Positions 58,858-64,000 of a stretch of DNA of 64,000 nucleotides are shown piece by piece. The translations under genes were made by a program, and so were the position numbers. The notes under the pieces are model-generated. The model had not been told where the DNA came from and searched no databases. It saw nothing but the letters and a program-made list of their open reading frames with translations. The DNA is from a virus, in IMG/VR virus record IMGVR_UViG_3300009774_000008, positions 1-64,000 of that record; one strand, written 5' to 3'. Position 1 is the stretch's first letter; the number at the start of each line of letters is the position of its first letter.

Positions 58858-59049
58858 TTATTTTATTTCTATATTAGTATTTTGAAGCTTATCCATCTCA
58901 CTTCTTTGTTTCGATAGGTCGTCATTCAATAGTGTTTCCGAATAGTTTACGTCTCTGTTACATGAAGATAGCTCATCCAAAGCTACTACCAGATCTATAA
59001 TACGAGTTTTTAACTCATTGAATTTTCTTATCTGTTCCGCTAGTTTCAT
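58858..59049 (-). CDS. Short coiled-coil protein, 63 aa
   Basis: Helical throughout (MKLAEQIRKFNELKTRIIDL, EMDKLQNTNIEIK) and likely a coiled coil. Overlaps the next upstream gene in another frame by 35 nt, more than usual. Unknown function. Confidence 0.6.
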   Translation of the reverse strand: MKLAEQIRKFNELKTRIIDLVVALDELSSCNRDVNYSETLLNDDLSKQRSEMDKLQNTNIEIK

Positions 59050-59662
59050 TTGATTTCAGCCTCCTTGTAATGTGTTTTCTTCCTTTGTCTCTAGTTGCTA
59101 CTACTAGCTTACTGTACTTCCTAACTGCCTCCTGTTCTGCTGGTGTTAACATCTTAATGACGCTTGCCGAAGGTGATTCTTTTCTATTTAATAGATTATA
59201 AGAATGTTGAAGCTTATCCATCGACTTATAATCTATATGAACATCGTAGTTTAAGCTTAACAAGTCCACATCACAATCGGGTATATGAAAATTAGGCTTA
59301 TTAAGCATTGAAGACATAATAACCTGAGCCGCATTTCTTGAATACATATCCAGCTTATTATGCTTTAGAGTACAAGAATTAATAAGCCCCTTAGCTATTA
59401 GCAAATAAATAAAAGAGCGATTGTCATCAAGTGTCTCATTTAGTACTTGAACATAATCTGACCTAGTTATACCTAAATTTCTAGCCACGATAGGGTTGGC
59501 CACAATTAGTTCTATGCAGTGATTACAAACCGAGCCTGAATGCCTGCCCCCCTTAGGGTCAACTCTAATACTAGCTCCGTACTGATTAGCATAGTTTTCA
59601 ATCTCACGAGCAAAAGTAAACATTCCTAATTTAGGAAGTCCAATAAATGTTATTGTATGCAT
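59015..59662 (-). CDS. Hypothetical protein, 215 aa
   Basis: The N-terminus MHTITFIGLPKLGMFTFARE looks like a start of an alpha/beta nucleotide-binding fold, but no P-loop is complete. SGSVCNHCIELIVANPIVAR follows; the C-terminal 30 residues are very basic. It lies between an HD protein and small genes. Function unknown. Confidence 0.72.
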   Translation of the reverse strand: MHTITFIGLPKLGMFTFAREIENYANQYGASIRVDPKGGRHSGSVCNHCIELIVANPIVARNLGITRSDYVQVLNETLDDNRSFIYLLIAKGLINSCTLKHNKLDMYSRNAAQVIMSSMLNKPNFHIPDCDVDLLSLNYDVHIDYKSMDKLQHSYNLLNRKESPSASVIKMLTPAEQEAVRKYSKLVVATRDKGRKHITRRLKSNETSGTDKKIQ

Positions 59663-59664
59663 TA

Positions 59665-60231
59665 TTATACCCCCTTAATCTTGCTGGCAATCATATCAGC
59701 TGTGTGAGTGTATAGAACATTAGGATACTTTCTAATAGCTCTATCGTAATACTCCCAATTGGATTTGTCGTCGTAAGCTCCCATATGCCACCTAATACAC
59801 AATAATTCTTCCTCTGTTAACTCCATAACCTGAGACATAATTATAACTGACTTATCTCCATGGCCGGGCATTAATGTGTTTGGGTTGTATGCATATGAAT
59901 GGGCCCATTTCTGTGTAGCTTCATCGAAGTGGTCTACCTTTTCTGATGGTATGTATGATTCTATTTTGCAAGCATCATGAAACATACCAATAACATAAGG
60001 CGAACGGTAATTCAGCCAGTTCAAATTCATGGCCTCAGTTAGTTCAACTAAGGATGAAACTACTGCAAGAGAGTGGTCAAATAATCCGCCCTTATATGCT
60101 CCGTGATACTTAGTTGATGCCGGAGCTGTTAAAAATCCGCTGTTTACCATAAAAGATAAAACTCTTTTGTCCACTTTATCTCCCATAACTTTCATAAACT
60201 TTTCTTCTCTGTCGGTATTAATAGTACTCAT
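59665..60231 (-). CDS. HD-domain phosphohydrolase
   Basis: 188 aa. Metal ligands H53 (GGLFDHSL), H85-D86 (GMFHDACKI), H124 (GHGDKSV), and further H in IRWHMG and HTADMIA fit an HD superfamily hydrolase, probably acting on nucleotides. In phages it may tune dNTP pools or second messengers. Overlaps the upstream gene by 4 nt. Confidence 0.88.
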   Translation of the reverse strand: MSTINTDREEKFMKVMGDKVDKRVLSFMVNSGFLTAPASTKYHGAYKGGLFDHSLAVVSSLVELTEAMNLNWLNYRSPYVIGMFHDACKIESYIPSEKVDHFDEATQKWAHSYAYNPNTLMPGHGDKSVIIMSQVMELTEEELLCIRWHMGAYDDKSNWEYYDRAIRKYPNVLYTHTADMIASKIKGV

Positions 60232-60584
60232 TTGTTTTCCTCCTCGATATATTGTGTTAGCAATAAGAATGTTCTAGCGTCTATAACATATAAATCTTTG
60301 CTGTCGTCTGGGTCGAATCTAAATGCTAAAGCTGAGTACGGTTTGTTCTGCTCAAATGCTTGCTCTCTTAGCTTGTCCATCCACTCTTTCTTTATGGTGA
60401 ACCCTGTTTGGAGTTTGGTAGGTGTTTTAGCTTCAATAAAGAATGACTGTGTGTGAACATCACCTCCCCCAAAAATAGTTCCACCGCTATTACTTTGAAC
60501 TCTGCCGCCTAAAAATTTAGCTATTTGTTCTTCTTGAAGTTTTGAATAATCCCTTGTGCTTTTTGTTTTCTGGTTGTTTGTCAC
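60228..60584 (-). CDS. Phage PD-(D/E)XK nuclease-like protein, 118 aa
   Basis: GGRVQSNSGGTIFGGGDVHT then FFIEAKT has the D42...E51-x-K53 arrangement of PD-(D/E)XK nucleases, with GFTIKKEWMDKLREQAFEQN and YVIDARTFL following. It looks like a Holliday-junction- or restriction-type endonuclease acting in DNA metabolism. GTG start at 60584 after GGGGG; overlaps the upstream gene. Confidence 0.75.
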   Translation of the reverse strand: MTNNQKTKSTRDYSKLQEEQIAKFLGGRVQSNSGGTIFGGGDVHTQSFFIEAKTPTKLQTGFTIKKEWMDKLREQAFEQNKPYSALAFRFDPDDSKDLYVIDARTFLLLTQYIEEENK

Positions 60585-60921
60585 TTTTAATATCCCCCAT
60601 CTTGTGGTTGAGCCATAATAGCCTTTGAGCCCGCCTAACTGTATCTTCGTCCAAATAAGGTAAATCGAATCCAGTTGCTCCATTGAATCCTTTAAACGCA
60701 TCTGCATATAATACAGTGCTAGCTATTTCTGGATATTTGTTTTGCAGGTCTGCTAGTTCATTTGCCCACTCTTGCCACTTCATATCCGATACTATATTAG
60801 TATCCATTGCGTAGTATATACAAGAGTGAACCAGAATTTGAAGCCTTCGTTGCTGTATCTTTTCAAATATCAGAAGATTATCATCCTCCTTTAATTTAGT
60901 CCTAGCCTTGACTAACGCCAT
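60517..60921 (-). CDS. DNA ligase LigA-related protein
   Basis: 134 aa. SCIYYAMDTNIVSDMKWQEW followed by ANELADLQNKYPEI resembles domain Ia of NAD-dependent ligases (YYxxDxPxxSDxExDxLxxEL), which binds NMN, but the adenylation domain is missing. It cannot seal nicks alone; a role in NAD use or a decoy of the host ligase is speculative. ATG at 60921 follows GGAGG. Confidence 0.7.
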   Translation of the reverse strand: MALVKARTKLKEDDNLLIFEKIQQRRLQILVHSCIYYAMDTNIVSDMKWQEWANELADLQNKYPEIASTVLYADAFKGFNGATGFDLPYLDEDTVRRAQRLLWLNHKMGDIKSDKQPENKKHKGLFKTSRRTNS

Positions 60922-61321
60922 GAACCTTAGCCTCCTGTATTGGGGTAACATTATTTTGATACCATTGTCTAGACGGTGTGGGCTTTAAACCAAAGGATAC
61001 CTTAAGTGCCTCATCAACCTGTTCCATTATGTAAGGCTCTAAAAAGTAGATGCAATTTTCAAGCTCTCCTACGGAAACAGGACCAGCTTGTTCCGTCATC
61101 GCAGTATTGATTTCTCCATTTAGAGTAAACAGAACGTGAGTAGGCATATTTCTCTTGACGGCTGTGGTACAGGGTACTACAAGCAAAACAGATGAAGTAT
61201 CGTTGCATACATTATTGCTGACGATAACTACTGGTCTAGAACCCGCCTGAATGTGACCAGCTGCACGTGTTTTAGGATTACGATACCAAATTTGACCTCT
61301 TTTAAATTCAACTCCACTCAT
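60902..61321 (-). CDS. PemK/MazF-family protein
   Basis: 139 aa. FKRGQIWYRNPKTRAAGHIQ, SRPVVIVSN and VVPCTTAVKRNMPTHVLF with TEQAGPVSVGEL are MazF/PemK features (mRNA interferase fold). No antitoxin gene lies next to it. As part of a phage operon it might cut host mRNA or be inactive. ATG at 61321 after GGGGG. Confidence 0.88.
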   Translation of the reverse strand: MSGVEFKRGQIWYRNPKTRAAGHIQAGSRPVVIVSNNVCNDTSSVLLVVPCTTAVKRNMPTHVLFTLNGEINTAMTEQAGPVSVGELENCIYFLEPYIMEQVDEALKVSFGLKPTPSRQWYQNNVTPIQEAKVHGVSQG

Positions 61322-61322
61322 T

Positions 61323-61925
61323 TTATAAAACCCCCTTGTATTCTTCGATTGCACTTTTTACTATCCACCCACTCCATGTAATTTCTGACAATTGAGCCTT
61401 TAAACTATCTAATGCTATATTTAGCTCTTTCTCAGAATCAAATGGATTAATGTGAGCATGGCCTCCGCATTCGGGACCGATGCCGTATAACCTGCTTACG
61501 GGATGAGTTAATCTTCTCCCACATCGCATACACGTGGTGGTTGCCATTGGAACTACGTGACAATCCATGTATACCATTCCTCGTGTTTCTTTGACTACTT
61601 TTCCGAGCATAGTTCTAAAAGGCATTGGTACATTGTTATTCCACTTTTCCTGAAAATCAAAATCTGGTGATGAAGGCTTTGTCATGTATTGTCTTACGTG
61701 AACGATGTATTTATGATTAAGCTGCATACCTGTTTGTGATCCCATATGTTGTTCGACTGAATTATTCTCCTCTCTTATTCTTTCAGCTAATACTGCTTGT
61801 ACTACTTTTAAGTTTACACTAACCCGTTCTCCTGCGTGTAGTTTTTTAATTGCTTCTTCTAAATTAGTAACTTGTTCGCCGTTTAATTCCATTGGCCTTT
61901 TTATCTCCCGTAATACCATTTCCAT
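61323..61925 (-). CDS. DUF6011-like zinc protein, 200 aa
   Basis: The C-terminal ATTTCMRCGRRLTHPVSRLY then GIGPECGGH is the zinc motif C-x2-CGR-x-LT-x-P-x-S-x-GIGP-x-CG common in phage and plasmid proteins. N-terminal helical part (VTNLEEAIKKLHAGERVSVN). Unknown function. Confidence 0.8.
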   Translation of the reverse strand: MEMVLREIKRPMELNGEQVTNLEEAIKKLHAGERVSVNLKVVQAVLAERIREENNSVEQHMGSQTGMQLNHKYIVHVRQYMTKPSSPDFDFQEKWNNNVPMPFRTMLGKVVKETRGMVYMDCHVVPMATTTCMRCGRRLTHPVSRLYGIGPECGGHAHINPFDSEKELNIALDSLKAQLSEITWSGWIVKSAIEEYKGVL

Positions 61926-61939
61926 GACATACCCTCCTC

Positions 61940-62095
61940 TTATTTAGCGTAATCGCTGCAAAAACTATTTTCTTTTCTGAATATGCAAGTTCTATGCTTG
62001 CACGTAGCACAGGACTTTGCTGCTACTACTTCAAATTTCCTTCTTTGAAGTTCCTCCAAAAGCTGTGTTACTGTATATTGTTTTAAACTATCCAC
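61940..62095 (-). CDS. Small Cys-rich protein, 51 aa
   Basis: GTG-start ORF: MDSLKQYTVTQLLEELQRRK then SCATCKHRTCIF with a late Cys (FCSDY), so one zinc site. GGAGGGGAG precedes the start; it overlaps the upstream gene's end. Its stop region provides AGAGGAGGG for the next gene. Confidence 0.7.
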   Translation of the reverse strand: MDSLKQYTVTQLLEELQRRKFEVVAAKSCATCKHRTCIFRKENSFCSDYAK

Positions 62096-62435
62096 AATGT
62101 ATCTCCCCTCCTATAACGGATTTAATTTTTCTTAACTGGTCTAAGGACAAGTTTATTTTACCGTACTCTCGGATTATCTTTCTTATGTCATTAGATAATA
62201 TATCATGTTCTTGTTTATCTTCGATTTCTTGTCGGCTAAAATATAAATAATAATCAGCTGCGTAATCTGTTATTTGGTCAAAATCCACTTTATTAAATTT
62301 ATAAGTTAGGCTACCGTCCAATGTTACTGTTATACATTTTGAGCCTAATGATGTTATTACACCTTCTCTAATTTCTGTATTGTATCTCGAGGTATTAACC
62401 CCAGGAGATAAATATACTGTTTGGCCTTTATTCAT
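62088..62435 (-). CDS. Hypothetical protein with KOW-like barrel, 115 aa
   Basis: MNKGQTVYLSPGVNTSRYNT, then GVITSLGSKCITVTL: a small beta-barrel as in many phage hypothetical proteins, followed by a helical half (DIRKIIREYGKINLSLDQLR). ATG at 62435 follows AGAGGGG. Function unknown. Confidence 0.7.
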   Translation of the reverse strand: MNKGQTVYLSPGVNTSRYNTEIREGVITSLGSKCITVTLDGSLTYKFNKVDFDQITDYAADYYLYFSRQEIEDKQEHDILSNDIRKIIREYGKINLSLDQLRKIKSVIGGEIHCG

Positions 62436-62634
62436 CTTTTTTCCCCTCTCCCGCATACCATTTGGACATTTTATCGAACTTGTCAGCAAATTCGTTAAAT
62501 CCCATTTCTTTTAACATTTCTATTATTAAATCGTCCGCATCTTTATGGGAATATTCTTCGTCATAAAAATTAGTATCTAATTTTAATAATATTTCGTCTA
62601 GTTTTTTAATGTACTTTTGCTTTATATCTTCCAT
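62428..62634 (-). CDS. Helical hypothetical protein, 68 aa
   Basis: MEDIKQKYIKKLDEILLKLD, with GFNEFADKFDKMSKWYAGEG near the end. First gene after the promoter at 62781-62809. The leader (62635-62780) contains the recA terminator and a CTAGTCA/TGACTAG inverted repeat. Confidence 0.68.
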   Translation of the reverse strand: MEDIKQKYIKKLDEILLKLDTNFYDEEYSHKDADDLIIEMLKEMGFNEFADKFDKMSKWYAGEGKKDE

Positions 62635-62745
62635 TTTTTTTGTCTCCTACTCACTATTTATCCAGAGCTCCTAGTCAATCATTTATTTTGGAATGACTAG
62701 GAATTACCCTAGAATTATGAATTCACACGACACACCCTCCATTCT

Positions 62746-62780
62746 AAAAAATAATACTGTAAGAAGTAACTCACAGTATT
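62746..62780 (-). terminator. Terminator overlapping a promoter start site
   Basis: On the minus strand AATACTGT (62780-62773) pairs with ACAGTATT (62760-62753), followed by ATTTTTT. It ends transcripts coming from recA. It begins directly after the -10 element of the next promoter. Confidence 0.75.
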
Positions 62781-62809
62781 ATTGTACTACATACGATTCA
62801 TATTGTAAA
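62781..62809 (-). promoter_or_regulatory. Promoter TTTACA-17-TACAAT
   Basis: On the minus strand TTTACA (62809-62804), 17 nt ending TATGTAG, TACAAT (62786-62781). It drives the clamp-loader/MazF/HD operon. The expected start at about 62774 lies inside the first arm of the terminator hairpin. Confidence 0.8.
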
Positions 62810-62827
62810 GGAATTACTTTACAAAAG

Positions 62828-63862
62828 TCAAGAAATTTTAGTAAGTACTTGCTCGGTTATGTCCGCAAGCCATTCTTCATTTTCTCTTAAAAAATCCCTT
62901 AGTTTGGATTTACCTTGAAACTTAAGGTCCTTACCAGATTCGTCTTGGTATACTTCGCCAGTTTCCATATCCATGAGAGTATACCAAGAACCACCTAACT
63001 TAATTACTTCCTCTTTTACAGCAACGTCTATAGTGTCTGTAATGTAATCCATACCCGACAAGTAAAGCAAGGTGTAGAAACCAATCTTACGGTCCATCTT
63101 ATTAACCTTTGACTTAACTAGAGCAACTTTAACAAAGTGACCAGCTGGATTTTCGCATCCTCTAGTTAAAGGAGTTCCATTAAGGTCTATATAATCGCTT
63201 TTGGTGAAAGCTAACCTTACGGAACAATTATGTCTCCATGCTCTTCCGCCAGTAGTAATAGTTCCACCATATGTGCTATTCATGTCTTCCCTAAGCTGAT
63301 TAATACCAATTAGCAAACACTTAGTCCGAGCACATATTGGAATCATTTCCCTGCTAAATAAAGTGAGTGACATACTTATTCCGCCGTATGTTTTATCCTC
63401 TAATGTCTTGGAATACGCTTGAGCCGATACCATTGCAGCAAGTGAGTCAATAACGCACACGGATACTTCTCCGGTTTGAATTAAGCTCTTTGCCATTTCA
63501 AATATCTGCTCAGCTGTTTGTGCATCGGGTGTTATTAAAACCAATGCTTGTACGTCAACACCTAAATTAGTTGCCCATTCAGCATCGAAAGTACGCTCTA
63601 CATCAATGTATACACATTTCTTATCTGGAAACATTTTCTGAGCACTTCCTACAATATCAAGAGCAGTGGTAGTTTTACCCCCACCCTCTTCTCCTGCAAA
63701 CTCAACGAGACGACCCTGGGGTAATCCACCATAAGTCATATAGTTGAGTCGAGGGGACCGAAAGTTAACTCTCGGAACCTTTTCAAAAACTACACCTGAA
63801 TTAGCTATACTAGATTTGAATTTCTTATTTATATCCTTCATTACTTCATCTAAATTTGCCAT
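62828..63862 (-). CDS. RecA/UvsX-like recombinase
   Basis: 344 aa. Walker A GEEGGGKT (57-64), VIDSLAAM as Walker B, TTGGRAWRHNCSVRLAFTK as DNA-binding loop 2 region. It forms filaments on ssDNA for strand exchange, needed for recombination-dependent replication and repair. It has a shorter C-terminal part than bacterial RecA. Near other recombination genes by function, not by place. Confidence 0.93.
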   Translation of the reverse strand: MANLDEVMKDINKKFKSSIANSGVVFEKVPRVNFRSPRLNYMTYGGLPQGRLVEFAGEEGGGKTTTALDIVGSAQKMFPDKKCVYIDVERTFDAEWATNLGVDVQALVLITPDAQTAEQIFEMAKSLIQTGEVSVCVIDSLAAMVSAQAYSKTLEDKTYGGISMSLTLFSREMIPICARTKCLLIGINQLREDMNSTYGGTITTGGRAWRHNCSVRLAFTKSDYIDLNGTPLTRGCENPAGHFVKVALVKSKVNKMDRKIGFYTLLYLSGMDYITDTIDVAVKEEVIKLGGSWYTLMDMETGEVYQDESGKDLKFQGKSKLRDFLRENEEWLADITEQVLTKIS

Positions 63863-63867
63863 AGACC

Positions 63868-64000
63868 CTACCCCCTATTCTTTGGAAAGAATATTTTGAG
63901 ATTATTGTAGCAAGTATCACATATTGTAACTATAATACCCTCCTCGTTAATCGCATAATGTTCAACATTATCTATCGGATTGGTGCAAACTAAACACTGA
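63868..64000 (-). CDS. Zinc-ribbon protein, partial at window end
   Basis: The 3' part of a gene running off the window: QCLVCTNPIDNVEHYAIN and TICDTCYNNLKIFF give two C-x2-C pairs, a zinc ribbon. It ends two codons before the recA RBS region (AGGGGGTAGGG). Start not in the window. Confidence 0.7.
   Translation of the reverse strand, partial: QCLVCTNPIDNVEHYAINEEGIIVTICDTCYNNLKIFFPKNRG

Overview
The window is about 64 kb of a tailed-phage genome, almost certainly a myovirus of a low-GC Gram-positive (Bacillota) host. The evidence is an AT-rich sequence, strong AGGAGG-type ribosome binding sites, TTTACA/TACAAT sigma-A-like promoters, an AbrB-type regulator, and a PBSX/XkdK-type contractile-tail module with an SPP1-type portal and head. 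I saw no integrase, lysogeny repressor, tRNA or CRISPR. Neither end looks like a clean genome end: the left end carries a 16-G run and the right end cuts a gene.

Layout. (a) 0.1-8.5 kb, minus: small Cys-rich proteins, recombination nucleases, a sliding clamp, and a complete GTP-to-preQ1 7-deazaguanine pathway (FolE, QueD, QueE, QueC, QueF) next to a DpdA-type DNA transglycosylase. The phage probably replaces G in its DNA with a 7-deazaguanine, likely preQ1. (b) 8.5-21 kb, minus: replication core with family A polymerase, SSB, primase, DnaB-type helicase, helicase loader and an initiator-like gene carrying three 23-bp-spaced iterons, then an Nmad1/DUF1599 protein and an SNF2-type helicase. (c) 21.2-43.8 kb, minus: lysis, tail fibre, baseplate, tape measure, tail chaperone pair with a -1 slippery site, tube, sheath, connectors, capsid, scaffold, portal and large terminase. 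(d) 43.8-45.9 kb: a 2.1-kb region without convincing genes, full of ACTATATATAGT palindromes, lying between the divergent transcription units. (e) 45.9-53.6 kb, plus: small, mostly unknown, probably early genes. (f) 53.6-64 kb, minus: small terminase, a complete clamp loader (HolA, HolB, DnaX), MazF-like protein, HD protein, nucleases, RecA and more zinc ribbons.

The most unusual structure is in (e). From 45,907 to 52,228 nine consecutive gene cassettes (1-3 ORFs each) are each bracketed by their own inverted repeat of 23-35 bp. The left arm lies 15-100 nt before the start codon and the right arm 6-33 nt after the last stop. The repeats differ between cassettes, and at six of eight junctions the right arm of one cassette abuts the left arm of the next with 0-3 nt between. 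As RNA, the region would fold into a chain of closed loops, each holding a translation unit, like the processing stalks around 16S and 23S rRNA but applied to mRNAs. Differences between arms favour G-U wobbles in the plus-strand RNA, and most stems have a 1-2 nt mismatch near the centre. I infer an RNA processing or stabilisation system, perhaps RNase III-type; I know of no described example.

Working together, the genes describe a phage with nearly its own replisome (clamp, three-part clamp loader, polymerase, primase, helicase, loader, SSB, RecA), chemically protected DNA, a standard contractile virion, and an early region whose mRNAs appear individually packaged by long-range base pairing.
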